From positions 62,001-126,000 of the forward strand of contig CANRFO010000001.1 in assembly GCA_947629925.1 (NCBI GenBank): a stretch of 64,000 nt of DNA, in the 5' to 3' direction. This DNA is from an uncultured Ruminiclostridium sp. (GTDB taxonomy: Bacteria; Bacillota; Clostridia; Oscillospirales; Ruminococcaceae). Shown here one piece after another: positions 50,804 through 59,047 of this stretch (its first letter is position 1; every line of letters starts with the position of its first letter). The notes under the pieces were generated by a model. That model saw only the letters and a list, made by a program, of their open reading frames with translations, ran no database searches and was not told where the DNA came from. The position numbers and the translations under genes were made by a program.

Positions 50804-52663
50804 ATGAAGGACGGATTCATAAAGGTGGGAACAGCCACCCCGAAGATAAAGACCGCGGACACACAGTACAACGCCGACAGCATAATTTCCTGCGTCGAGC
50901 AGGCGGCAGAAAAGGGAGCAAAGCTGCTTGTCCTCCCCGAATTATGCCTTACAAGCTACACCTGCGGGGACTTGTTCCTGCAGAAAACGCTGGTAGACAG
51001 CGCATGGGAGCAGCTTTTGCGGATAAAGGACGAAATTTCCTCTCTTGAAATAATTGCCGTTGTGGGACTTCCTGTTTTGCGCGGAGGAAAGCTGATAAAC
51101 GCCGCCGCCGTCCTTTACGGCGGGGAAATTCTGGGCGTTGTGGGAAAAAAGTATCTTCCCAATTACAACGAATTTTACGAGAAACGGCACTTTTCCCCCT
51201 GCGAGGACGCACCTGTGATTTTCCGCTGTAAAGAGCTTCCCGAATTTTCCTTCGGCGTTGAGATATGTGAGGACTTGTGGGCGGCTCAGCCCCCGTCGGA
51301 ACAGCTTGCGGCGGCGGGAGCGCACATTATATTGAACCTCAGCGCCAGCAACGAGATGATAGGCAAGGCGGAATACCGCCGCTCTCTTGTGACAGGGCAA
51401 AGCGGGCGGCTCATCTGCGGCTACCTTTATTCCTCCGCAGGTGACGGCGAAAGCACCACGGATATGGTATTCTCAGGTCACAGCCTTATAGCGGAGAACG
51501 GCGCCCTGCTTGCGGAAACAAAGCTGTTTGAAAACGAGATGCTGATAAGCGAGATAGACGTGTTTAGATTAGCAGGCGAAAGGCGGAAAAACACCACCTT
51601 CCCCTCAGAGCAGACGGCAAGCACCGTTGAATTTTCCATGCCCCTTTCCGAAACGAAGATAACACGCTTTATCAACCCCTCTCCCTTCGTTCCTCACGAT
51701 GACGGGGACAGGGCAAAGCGCTGTGAAAACATTCTCCTTATGCAAAGTGCAGGACTTCAGAAAAGAGTTGAGCATACGTCGGCAAAAAGCCTTGTGATAG
51801 GAATTTCGGGCGGACTTGACAGCTGCCTTGCCCTGCTTGTCAGCGTCAGGGCTATGGACAGGCTGAACCGTTCCCGCAAGGACGTTATTGCGGTGACTAT
51901 GCCCTGCTTCGGCACAACATCACGCACAAAAAACAACGCTGTTTCCCTGTGCGAGGCTTTGGGAGTCACTCTCCGTGAAACGGACATAACGAAATCGGTA
52001 GAACAGCACTTCCTTGATATAGGACACGACCCGCAGGATCAGAACGTCGTCTACGAAAACGCTCAGGCAAGAATACGCACCCTTGTGCTTATGGATATTG
52101 CCAACGAAACAGGCGGACTTGTAGTGGGAACAGGCGACCTGTCCGAGCTTGCTTTGGGCTGGGCGACCTACAACGGTGACCATATGTCAATGTACGGCGT
52201 CAACGCGGGCGTTCCCAAGACACTTGTGCGGCACATCGTCCGCTATTACGCCGACTCCGCCGAAAGCGAAGACCTGCGCAGGGTGCTGTACGATATACTT
52301 GATACCCCCGTCAGCCCCGAGCTCCTCCCCGCAGAAAACGGTGAGATAAGTCAGAAAACCGAGGATCTGGTAGGACCTTACGAGCTGCACGACTTCTTCT
52401 TGTATTACGCCGTGCGCTGGGGATTTTCCCCCAAAAAGGTATATCGCCTTGCAAAGCTGGCTATGGAGGGAAGATATGAGGACGAAGTGATTTTAAAGTG
52501 GCTGAAAAGCTTTTACCGCCGCTTTTTCGCACAGCAGTTCAAACGCTCCTGCCTGCCTGACGGACCAAAAATAGGCTCGGTGACACTTTCGCCCAGAGGC
52601 GACTGGAGAATGCCCTCCGACGCCTGCGCAAATATCTGGCTGAAGGAGCTGGAGGAGCTGTGA
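50804..52663 (+). CDS. nadE: Glutamine-dependent NAD+ synthetase
   Basis: 619 residues in two domains. The N-terminal nitrilase-type glutaminase (about 1-270) has the Glu of LPELCLTSY, the Lys of GKKYLPNYNEF and the Cys of VEICEDLWAAQ. The C-terminal ATP pyrophosphatase/NAD synthase domain (about 310-600) has the P-loop GISGGLDSCLALL, and GTGDLSELALGWATYNGDHMSMYGVN. It amidates nicotinic acid adenine dinucleotide to NAD using glutamine. The ATG has AAGGAGCG upstream. Its stop overlaps the next ATG by one base. Confidence 0.95.
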   Translation: MKDGFIKVGTATPKIKTADTQYNADSIISCVEQAAEKGAKLLVLPELCLTSYTCGDLFLQKTLVDSAWEQLLRIKDEISSLEIIAVVGLPVLRGGKLINAAAVLYGGEILGVVGKKYLPNYNEFYEKRHFSPCEDAPVIFRCKELPEFSFGVEICEDLWAAQPPSEQLAAAGAHIILNLSASNEMIGKAEYRRSLVTGQSGRLICGYLYSSAGDGESTTDMVFSGHSLIAENGALLAETKLFENEMLISEIDVFRLAGERRKNTTFPSEQTASTVEFSMPLSETKITRFINPSPFVPHDDGDRAKRCENILLMQSAGLQKRVEHTSAKSLVIGISGGLDSCLALLVSVRAMDRLNRSRKDVIAVTMPCFGTTSRTKNNAVSLCEALGVTLRETDITKSVEQHFLDIGHDPQDQNVVYENAQARIRTLVLMDIANETGGLVVGTGDLSELALGWATYNGDHMSMYGVNAGVPKTLVRHIVRYYADSAESEDLRRVLYDILDTPVSPELLPAENGEISQKTEDLVGPYELHDFFLYYAVRWGFSPKKVYRLAKLAMEGRYEDEVILKWLKSFYRRFFAQQFKRSCLPDGPKIGSVTLSPRGDWRMPSDACANIWLKELEEL

Positions 52664-53232
52664 TGTACTTTCACGCTTCATCGGTAAAGGGGATAACGGT
52701 TTTACAGCCGAAAATCTCCAATCACAAAACCCCGCTGGTCTATTTTTCAAAAAAGCGGGAAAACGTCCTTGTCTACCTCAGCAACGCCGTTGAAAAATTT
52801 TGCAAGGAAAGCGGATTTCAATATTCAGGCGTGTGGCAGAAATGGGCAAGCTACGGCTTTGACAAGGACAAGATACAGCGTATAGAGGAGTATTATCCCA
52901 ATGCCCTTGAGGAAACCTACAAGGGCGTTTCAGGCTTTATCTACTCCGCTGAAAACGTGGAGGACTGCGGCTTTGAAACGGGGATACCCTTTGCGGCGGT
53001 ATCGCAAAAGCCTGTCCCGATTTGCGCCTGCGAATACGTCAAAGACGCATACGAAGAAATTTTGTCCGCCGAAAAGCAGGGTTTATTGCGGATAGTCCGC
53101 TATGAAGAAATGTCTGATAAAATGAAAGAATGGCTGGACAAAACAGTGAAAGAAGAATATAAAAACGCCTATGACCACCCCGAATACCGCTTTTTTCTGG
53201 AAAGCAAATTCGGTGAAAAGGTCAAAGGCTGA
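52663..53232 (+). CDS. Uncharacterised protein, possibly ADP-ribosyltransferase-like
   Basis: 189 residues of unknown function. It starts MYFHASSVKGITVLQPKISNH and continues PLVYFSKKRENVLVYLSNAVEKF, an order (YFHxS ... YFS) reminiscent of Arr/DUF952-type ADP-ribosyltransferase folds, then AALEETYKG-like GFIYSAENVEDC and a Lys/Glu-rich C-terminal helix. The resemblance is weak. ATG 52663 is chosen because GGAGG lies 7 bases upstream; GTG 52660 is less likely. It overlaps nadE by one base, which may hint at a link to NAD. It is in a run with the FGGY kinase. Confidence 0.65.
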   Translation: MYFHASSVKGITVLQPKISNHKTPLVYFSKKRENVLVYLSNAVEKFCKESGFQYSGVWQKWASYGFDKDKIQRIEEYYPNALEETYKGVSGFIYSAENVEDCGFETGIPFAAVSQKPVPICACEYVKDAYEEILSAEKQGLLRIVRYEEMSDKMKEWLDKTVKEEYKNAYDHPEYRFFLESKFGEKVKG

Positions 53233-53250
53233 GCATTACGGAGGAACGAT

Positions 53251-54828
53251 ATGACAATTTCCGAAAAGATAACAAACGGCAACACGTTTTTAGGCATTGA
53301 GCTTGGCTCCACCCGAATAAAGGCGGTGATGACCGACGACAAGTACATTCCCATAGCGCAGGGGAGCCACGCCTGGGAAAACCGCCTTGAAAACGGTATC
53401 TGGACTTATTCCCTTGAGGATATCCACAAGGGACTGCAAAGCTGTTACGCTGACTTAAAGCGTGACGTTAAGGAAAAATACGGCGTCACCCTGACTACCG
53501 TTGGTTCAATGGGCATTTCCGCCATGATGCACGGATATATGCCCTTTGACAAGGAGAATAACCTACTTTCCCCTTTCCGCACATGGAGAAACACCGTGAC
53601 GGAGCAGGCGGCAGCGGAGCTGACACAGCTTTTCGGCTTTAATATCCCACAGCGCTGGAGCATAGCCCATCTTTACCAGTCCATATTAAACGGCGAGGAG
53701 CACGTTAAGGACATCTCCTACATCACCACCCTTGCGGTCTACGTTCATCAGCTCCTTACAGGAGTTAACGCGGCGGGTGTTGGCGAGGCGTCAGGAATGT
53801 TCCCAACTGACGGCATAGGCTATGACGGAGGAATGCTGAAAAAATTCTCCGAGAAAATAGCGGATAAAGGCTATAAATGGAAGATACAAAACGTTCTCCC
53901 CAGAGTTGTCACGGCGGGAAAATGCTGCGGCGAGCTTACCGACAGCGGAGCAAAATTCCTTGACCCTGACGGCGATTTAAAGGCGGGAATACCCTTCTGC
54001 CCGCCCGAGGGGGACGCAGGCACGGGAATGACCGCCACCAACAGCGTGCGCAAGGGAACGGGCAACGTTTCGGCGGGAACGTCAGTTTTCTCTATGCTGG
54101 TACTGGAAAAGCCCCTTGACGGCGTTTATCCCGAAATAGACATAGTAGCCACTCCAGACGGCGCGCCTGTCGCTATGGTACACTGCAACAACTGCTGTTC
54201 AGAGCTTGACGCATGGGTGAAGATATTCAGGGAATTTTCGGAAATGATAGGAAAGCCCGTGGATATGTCCGACCTGTATCAAATGCTTTATACAAACGCT
54301 ATGAAAAGCGACAAGGACTGCGGCGGGGTAACTGCGTTCAACTGCCTTTCGGGAGAGCCTGTTCTTGGACTTGATAAGGGAAAGCCAATGTATTTCCGTT
54401 CCCCCGACGGGAATTTCAACATAGGAAACTTTTTCAGAGCGCAGCTTTTCTCTGCCCTTGCGGCGCTGAAAGCGGGGAACGAGATACTTTTTGAAAAGGA
54501 AAAGGTGAACGCCTCCTGCTTTGCCGCCCACGGAGGACTTTTCAAGGTGAAGGGCGCGGCGCAGCAGATACTTGCGGACGGTCTGGGCGTTCCCGTTACG
54601 GTAACGGAAACGGCGGGTGAGGGCGGCGCATACGGAATGGCGCTCCTTGCGGCGTATATGAAGGACGGCGGAGGAAAGAGCCTGCCCGATTTCCTTTCGG
54701 AAAACGTGTTTGCAGACGCTGAAATTATGACGGCTCAGCCCGACCCTGAGGGAGCAAAGGGCTTTGACAGCTTTATTTCAAGATATAAAGCGGCGCTCCC
54801 CGCTGAAAAAATTCTTTCGGAAATGTGA
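53251..54828 (+). CDS. FGGY-family carbohydrate kinase, likely L-ribulokinase
   Basis: 525 residues. FGGY signatures: [16 protein letters not shown] (ATP site, about 14-29), [13 protein letters not shown] (about 90), [26 protein letters not shown], and late [21 protein letters not shown] with [15 protein letters not shown]. The next gene is araD, 4-epimerase for L-ribulose-5-phosphate, so the substrate is most likely L-ribulose, in the arabinose pathway; the sequence is not like E. coli AraB and probably belongs to the alternative ribulokinase group. AGGA lies before its ATG. The end overlaps the frame of araD's GTG but not its ATG. araA is not in the window. Confidence 0.8.
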   Translation: MTISEKITNGNTFLGIELGSTRIKAVMTDDKYIPIAQGSHAWENRLENGIWTYSLEDIHKGLQSCYADLKRDVKEKYGVTLTTVGSMGISAMMHGYMPFDKENNLLSPFRTWRNTVTEQAAAELTQLFGFNIPQRWSIAHLYQSILNGEEHVKDISYITTLAVYVHQLLTGVNAAGVGEASGMFPTDGIGYDGGMLKKFSEKIADKGYKWKIQNVLPRVVTAGKCCGELTDSGAKFLDPDGDLKAGIPFCPPEGDAGTGMTATNSVRKGTGNVSAGTSVFSMLVLEKPLDGVYPEIDIVATPDGAPVAMVHCNNCCSELDAWVKIFREFSEMIGKPVDMSDLYQMLYTNAMKSDKDCGGVTAFNCLSGEPVLGLDKGKPMYFRSPDGNFNIGNFFRAQLFSALAALKAGNEILFEKEKVNASCFAAHGGLFKVKGAAQQILADGLGVPVTVTETAGEGGAYGMALLAAYMKDGGGKSLPDFLSENVFADAEIMTAQPDPEGAKGFDSFISRYKAALPAEKILSEM

Positions 54829-54839
54829 GGAAAAAAGCT

Positions 54840-55547
54840 ATGCTGGAACAACTGAAACAGGAAGTTTTGCAGGCAAATTTACTGCTCCCAAAGCACGGAC
54901 TTGTCACCTTTACCTGGGGCAACGTCTCCGCCGTTGACAGGGAAAGCGGAATGATGGTGATAAAGCCGTCGGGCGTTGAATACGACGCTATGACCGCAGA
55001 TGATATGGTAGTAGTAGATCTTGCAACAGGAAAGCAGGTCGAGGGACGCTATAAGCCCTCCAGCGACACTCCCACACATCTTGAATTATACAGAGCGTTC
55101 AAAGAAGTGGGCGGGATAGTGCACACCCATTCCCGCTGGGCGACCTCCTTTGCCCAGGCGGGGATAGGTATAGCTCCCCTTGGAACTACCCACGGAGATT
55201 ATTTTTACGGCACCGTTCCCTGCACCAGAGCAATGACAAAGGCGGAGATAGAGGGAGAATATGAAAAGGAAACGGGAATGGTGATAATAGAGGCTTTTGA
55301 TGGTATAGACCCTATGACGATACCCGCCGTTCTTGTAAAGAGCCACGGACCCTTTACCTGGGGAAAGACCGCCGCAGAGGCGGTCCACAATGCGGTGGTG
55401 CTTGAGGAGGCGGCGTTTATGAATTATCATGCGCTGACACTGAACCCCGACCTCACATTTATGCAGAGGGAACTGCTTGACAGACATTACCTGCGCAAGC
55501 ACGGCGCAAACGCTTATTACGGACAGGACAACAATGGCGGAAAATAA
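54840..55547 (+). CDS. araD: L-ribulose-5-phosphate 4-epimerase
   Basis: 235 residues, close to E. coli AraD (231). It converts L-ribulose-5-phosphate to D-xylulose-5-phosphate. [56 protein letters not shown] (zinc His pair, about 95-97), [16 protein letters not shown] and a later His (SHGPFTWGK, third zinc ligand) are diagnostic of class II aldolase/AraD. ATG 54840 has GAGG 9 bases upstream; GTG 54825 would add 5 residues. The stop overlaps the next gene's ATG by 14 bases, so co-translation is likely. Confidence 0.94.
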   Translation: MLEQLKQEVLQANLLLPKHGLVTFTWGNVSAVDRESGMMVIKPSGVEYDAMTADDMVVVDLATGKQVEGRYKPSSDTPTHLELYRAFKEVGGIVHTHSRWATSFAQAGIGIAPLGTTHGDYFYGTVPCTRAMTKAEIEGEYEKETGMVIIEAFDGIDPMTIPAVLVKSHGPFTWGKTAAEAVHNAVVLEEAAFMNYHALTLNPDLTFMQRELLDRHYLRKHGANAYYGQDNNGGK

Positions 55548-55917
55548 AAAAGGACTTGCGATACTTTACGTTATCCTTGCGGTGATCATAGTTTTATCAG
55601 TGGCAGGAACGGTATATTTTCTCAGCGAAAACGAAAAGAATACCGTTGAGATAATCAGCGACGGACAGGTGCTTTACAGGATAAACCTGCCGACTGAGCA
55701 GAACCGGACGATACACATAGAATACGGCGGGAGCTACAACACCATTGAGATAAAGGACGGGGAGATATTTGTCAGCGAGGCGGGCTGTCCCGACCAGATC
55801 TGTGTCAAAACGGGAAAGCTGAAGGGCGGTATGCCGATAGTCTGCCTGCCGAACCGCCTTGTTATAAGATTTGCGGACAGCGGCGAGGTTGACGCCGTGG
55901 CGAGACAGGCGGCGTGA
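55534..55917 (+). CDS. NusG domain II protein (EetA-like)
   Basis: 127 residues. A single N-terminal helix ([23 protein letters not shown], about 7-29) anchors a beta domain of NusG_II type: [34 protein letters not shown] and [32 protein letters not shown]. The [11 protein letters not shown] pair of Cys is typical. In Listeria-type flavin electron-transfer loci, the similar protein is EetA, next to EetB. Here the Gx transporter starts 2 bp downstream. Its ATG lies 14 bases inside araD. Role inferred from context. Confidence 0.8.
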   Translation: MAENKKGLAILYVILAVIIVLSVAGTVYFLSENEKNTVEIISDGQVLYRINLPTEQNRTIHIEYGGSYNTIEIKDGEIFVSEAGCPDQICVKTGKLKGGMPIVCLPNRLVIRFADSGEVDAVARQAA

Positions 55918-55918
55918 G

Positions 55919-56416
55919 ATGAAGATAAGAAAATTAGCGGAGCTTGCCCTGCTGACGGCGATAGCGCTGATAATCTTTGTAGTGGAGCTTCAGATACCGC
56001 CCCTTACCCCTATCCCCGGAATAAAGCCGGGGCTTGCCAACATAGTCACGATGTACGCCGTTTACCGCTATAAAGCGGGAGAGAGCGCACTTGTGCTGTT
56101 TGCAAGGATAATTCTGGGAGCAATGTTCAGCGGCAGTATGATGACCATACTTTACAGCCTTGCAGGCGGGATCTTCTGCCTTGCGGGAATGCTGCTGCTG
56201 AAAAAAATAATACCGCAAAACAGAATGTGGCTTTGCAGCATTTTCGGTGCGATACTCCATAACTGCGGGCAAATGCTGGCGGCGGTGCTTGTGACGGGAA
56301 CGCTTATGATAGTGAGCTATCTGCCTGTGCTTATTTTGTCGGGCTGTATTGCGGGAGCGTTTACGGGGCTTTGCGCTCAGCTTGTGTGCAGCAGGCTGGA
56401 TAAGCAGGGAAAATAG
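55919..56416 (+). CDS. Gx transporter family / HepS1-like membrane protein (EetB-like)
   Basis: 165 residues with about five membrane helices. The conserved family motif LTPIPGIKPGLANIVTMYAVYRYK (about 28-51) is clear, plus ARIILGAMFSGSMMTILYSLAGG and GAILHNCGQMLAAVL. These proteins resemble ECF-type S components; the Listeria homologue (EetB) works in flavin-based extracellular electron transfer with prenylated quinones. The ATG follows the NusG-II stop by 1 base. A 272-bp structured repeat separates it from the apbE gene, its usual neighbour. Confidence 0.82.
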   Translation: MKIRKLAELALLTAIALIIFVVELQIPPLTPIPGIKPGLANIVTMYAVYRYKAGESALVLFARIILGAMFSGSMMTILYSLAGGIFCLAGMLLLKKIIPQNRMWLCSIFGAILHNCGQMLAAVLVTGTLMIVSYLPVLILSGCIAGAFTGLCAQLVCSRLDKQGK

Positions 56417-56417
56417 A

Positions 56418-56689
56418 TCATAAACATCTGCCCCTTTCGCAGAAGCATAGCTCCCGCAAGTCATTTACAGTGTTGTGCGTTTAAAGGAAGATGTGCGAGG
56501 GGCGGCGAAGCCGCCTTTGCTTCGGGCTCCGCCCGAAGCAAAGCGCCGAGCCTGCTTCGCAGGCTCGGCGGGCAGACGCGCTTCGCGCGCCTGCCGCGGC
56601 TTCGCCGCCGCACCACCCTCTCTTCAACGCACAACCCTCCCTCCCCCACCGCGAGAGCTATCCCTCCACGAAAAAGGCAGTCCTCATAA
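56418..56689. repeat. 272-bp structured palindromic repeat, copy 1
   Basis: A non-coding GC-rich element that recurs, same length, at 58546-58817. It folds back on itself: CTGCC.../GGCAG ends, ATAGCTCCCGC (56447-56457) with GCGAGAGCTAT (56651-56661), GTTGTGCGTT (56472-56481) with AACGCACAAC (56626-56635), and a core of five hairpins: 56501-56515, 56516-56542 (12-bp stem), 56544-56570 (12-bp stem), 56571-56595 and 56596-56608. All have three-base tips. TCATAA occurs at both ends. It may be a non-autonomous mobile element or a structured RNA. No protein-coding signal is seen. Confidence 0.85.
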
Positions 56690-56710
56690 CTAATTTCAAA
56701 AAGGAACCAT

Positions 56711-57712
56711 ATGAAAAAACTCATCTCAGCCGCCCTTACAGCGGCTTTACTTGTGACGCTACTCTGCTCCTGCGAAGACACTTCTCCCCACAATACCGAT
56801 TTCTTCGCCATGGACACCTATATGCAGATAACCGCCTACGGCAAAAACGGCGACAAAGCGGCAAACGCCTGTAAAGCGGAGGTACAGCGGCTTGAAAAGC
56901 TGTTTTCCGTCACCGACGAAAACAGCGATATTTCAAAAATAAACTCAAACGGCACTGCCGCCGTCAATACCGATACCGCCGAGATTATCTCCTACGCCAA
57001 GGAAATGGGCGAAACAACAGGCGGAGCGCTGGATATAACGGTTTACCCTGTGCTGAGGGAATGGGGCTTTACCACAGGCGAATACAGGATACCCCCGCGG
57101 GAAACGATAAACAGCCTGCTTGCAAGCGTAGATTATTCAAAAATAAAAATCGACAGCAACAACGTTTCCGTCCCCCAAGGCGTTATGCTTGATCTGGGAG
57201 CGGTGGCAAAAGGTTACGCCTCAGACAAAGCCGCAGAAATAATGAGGGAAAACGACGTTACCTCCGCCCTGATAAATTTAGGCGGCAACATAACAGCAAT
57301 AGGCAGCAATCCTGACAAAAGCCCATGGAGAATAGGCGTCCGCGACCCGTTTTCCGCCGACAATATCGGCGTGCTGAACGTCACCGACAAATCGGTAGTG
57401 ACTTCGGGCAGCTACGAGCGCTGTTTTACAGGCGAGGACGGCAGGACGTATCACCATATAATCGACCCCGAAAGCGGCTGCCCCGCCGAAAGCGGTCTTG
57501 TTTCGGTAACAGTAGTTGGGGACAGCGGTCTGATGTGCGACGCTCTTTCCACCGCGCTGTTCGTTATGGGTGAGGAAAAGGCGCTTGAATATCATGCAGA
57601 AAACGGCGGCTTTGATATTATAATTATCACAAATGATAAAAGAATTATCATCACTGAGGGGATAGCCGACTGCTTCACCAACCTTTCCGACCTGCCTGTT
57701 GAGGTAAGGTAA
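56711..57712 (+). CDS. apbE: FAD:protein FMN transferase (ApbE), lipoprotein
   Basis: 333 residues. A lipoprotein signal (about 1-21, ending LLCSCED) places it outside the membrane. ApbE attaches FMN to Thr of flavoproteins such as RnfG/NqrC or PplA-like proteins. Motifs: AMDTYMQITAYG, TGGALDITVYPVLREWGF (substrate loop), LDLGAVAKGYASD (Ala-Lys-Gly-Tyr FAD site), ALINLGGNITAIG, SGSYERCF, YHHIIDPESGCP (HxIxP) and MCDALSTALFVMG (metal). AAAGGA precedes the ATG. It belongs with the NusG-II and Gx genes but is separated from them by the repeat. Confidence 0.93.
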   Translation: MKKLISAALTAALLVTLLCSCEDTSPHNTDFFAMDTYMQITAYGKNGDKAANACKAEVQRLEKLFSVTDENSDISKINSNGTAAVNTDTAEIISYAKEMGETTGGALDITVYPVLREWGFTTGEYRIPPRETINSLLASVDYSKIKIDSNNVSVPQGVMLDLGAVAKGYASDKAAEIMRENDVTSALINLGGNITAIGSNPDKSPWRIGVRDPFSADNIGVLNVTDKSVVTSGSYERCFTGEDGRTYHHIIDPESGCPAESGLVSVTVVGDSGLMCDALSTALFVMGEEKALEYHAENGGFDIIIITNDKRIIITEGIADCFTNLSDLPVEVR

Positions 57713-57778
57713 AAGCCTTTGCGCCGCCTTTTGCAACCAACGGTTGCGGAAAAATTTCAAAATGTAATCCGCTGTATG

Positions 57779-57807
57779 TTGCGCAGGCGGAGCTTATATG
57801 TTATCCT
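57779..57807 (+). promoter_or_regulatory. Possible weak promoter of the HTH gene
   Basis: TTGCGC (57779-57784), 17-bp spacer, TATCCT (57802-57807) with TG one base upstream (extended -10). The -10 overlaps the left arm of a 12-bp inverted repeat. Confidence 0.5.
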
Positions 57808-57833
57808 TTCACAAAACAAAATGAAAGGATAAC
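57800..57833. promoter_or_regulatory. 12-bp perfect inverted repeat before the HTH gene
   Basis: GTTATCCTTTCA (57800-57811) and TGAAAGGATAAC (57822-57833) with a 10-base spacer, ending 4 bases before the ATG. The right arm includes the AAGGAT ribosome site. It could be the operator for autoregulation by the XRE protein, or an mRNA hairpin hiding the ribosome site if transcription begins upstream. Confidence 0.7.
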
Positions 57834-57837
57834 GATT

Positions 57838-58491
57838 ATGAACTTCTTCAAAAATTCTGAGCAGGGAACGTACGAACAAATGAACGACACTATGGCAAAG
57901 CGCCTGACGGCATTAAGAAAACAGCGCGGCTTTTCCCAGGAACAGCTTGCGGAAAAGCTGAACGTCAGCAGACAGGCGGTATCAAAATGGGAGAGGGCGG
58001 AAGCCCAGCCCGACATATCCAACCTTTCGGCTTTGTCCAAGCTTTACGGGATAACCATAGATGAGCTGATAAACGGCAAAGCGGAGCAGGAGGAGGTACA
58101 GCCGACTCCTTTCTCCGATACTGAGGAAAGCTTGGAAGACGATTCCGCTCCAGAGGAGGAAACGGCAGCCGAAAACACAGATCCCCGCATAAAATTGTAT
58201 GTATATATAGGAATAGTCGTTGTAGTTATCGTGACTATCGTGTACCTTGTTATGGGATATTGTCGGAACTTATGGCACCCGGGCTGGATAATATTTTTTC
58301 TTATACCTATATTGGAAAGTCTGTTATCGTCGATCATCAATCGTCGAATGAAAGATTTTCCGTACCCTGTTGCGGTAGCTGCGGTATATCTTGTAATGGG
58401 ATTTTGTTGGAATTTGTGGCACCCCGGCTGGGTAGTGTTTCTCACTATCCCGATGTATTATGGGCTGATAAGTGTGATAAGGCGGCGGTAA
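57838..58491 (+). CDS. XRE-family HTH regulator with membrane C-terminal domain
   Basis: 217 residues. An N-terminal XRE helix-turn-helix (about 20-75, RLTALRKQRGFSQEQLAEKLNVSRQAVSKWERAEAQPDI) is followed by an acidic linker (Glu/Asp, about 80-115) and about three membrane helices (about 120-210). The membrane part contains a duplicated motif, VYLVMGYCRNLWHPGWIIF and VYLVMGFCWNLWHPGWVVF. It is a membrane-tethered repressor-like protein; ligand unknown. A 12-bp inverted repeat covers its promoter/ribosome site, suggesting autoregulation. A strong terminator follows at 58508. Confidence 0.85.
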   Translation: MNFFKNSEQGTYEQMNDTMAKRLTALRKQRGFSQEQLAEKLNVSRQAVSKWERAEAQPDISNLSALSKLYGITIDELINGKAEQEEVQPTPFSDTEESLEDDSAPEEETAAENTDPRIKLYVYIGIVVVVIVTIVYLVMGYCRNLWHPGWIIFFLIPILESLLSSIINRRMKDFPYPVAVAAVYLVMGFCWNLWHPGWVVFLTIPMYYGLISVIRRR

Positions 58492-58507
58492 ACCGCATAT
58501 CGCAAAG

Positions 58508-58545
58508 AAGCACGGCATTGATTTAAAGCCGTGCTTTTATTTTTG
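58508..58545 (+). terminator. Intrinsic terminator after the HTH gene
   Basis: 9-bp stem AAGCACGGC / GCCGTGCTT with an 11-base loop, followed by TTATTTTTG. It ends at the edge of repeat copy 2. Confidence 0.88.
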
Positions 58546-58817
58546 TCATATACATCTGCCCCTTTCGCAGAAGCATAGCTCCCGCAAGTCATTTACAGTG
58601 CTGTGCGTTAAAGGGAAGATGTGCGAGGGGCGGCGAAGCCGCCTTTGCTTCGGGCTTCGCCCGAAGCAAAGCGCCGAGCCTGCGATGCAGGCTCGGCGGG
58701 CAGGCGCACTGCGTGCACCTGCCGCGGCTTCGCCGCCGCACCACCCTCTCCATAACGCACTACCTTCCTTTCCGCACCGCGGGAGCTGTCCTTCCGCGAA
58801 AAGAGCAGCCCTCATAA
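58546..58817. repeat. 272-bp structured palindromic repeat, copy 2
   Basis: Same length and orientation as 56418-56689, 2,128 bp downstream, with scattered substitutions. The core hairpins are kept. In the fourth hairpin one pair changes from G-C to A-T on both sides (GCGC/GCGC to GCAC/GTGC), a compensatory change, and an outer pair is repaired (GCGGGAGCT). It lies between the HTH terminator and the MATE promoter, so it is not needed by either gene. Confidence 0.85.
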
Positions 58818-58870
58818 TTCAGCCCATGCCCGCGAAAGCTCCGCTTTTATAAAATGTTGTGGTTTTGTAA

Positions 58871-58899
58871 TTGATTTTTGCCTGCGGTAGTGATATAAT
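58871..58899 (+). promoter_or_regulatory. Sigma-A promoter of the second MATE gene
   Basis: TTGATT (58871-58876), 17-bp spacer, TATAAT (58894-58899). Transcription would start near 58907. Confidence 0.85.
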
Positions 58900-58906
58900 A
58901 TTTTGC

Positions 58907-59047
58907 AAACGTCGAAAATACTCATATTTTGTAAAAAGAAGATCTTCATATGCTGAATGCTTCCCGTCTGCGGACGGCTTTTATTCTTCTTTTCCGCTAA
59001 TTGATATGATTTAAAATCACAAATTGAACAATATACAGGAGACTTTT
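58907..59047 (+). promoter_or_regulatory. Leader of the second MATE gene with a terminator-like hairpin
   Basis: CCGTC (58964-58968) and GACGG (58973-58977) form a hairpin followed by CTTTTATTCTTCTTTT. An outer AAAAGAAGA (58934-58942) can pair with TCTTCTTTT (58985-58993), which would use up the T-rich tail. The leader is 141 bases, so it may attenuate expression. No known riboswitch recognised. Confidence 0.55.

Noticed and set aside
56475-56874. Short frames inside both repeat copies
   Set aside because: They come from GC-rich hairpin DNA, differ between copies and lack start signals.
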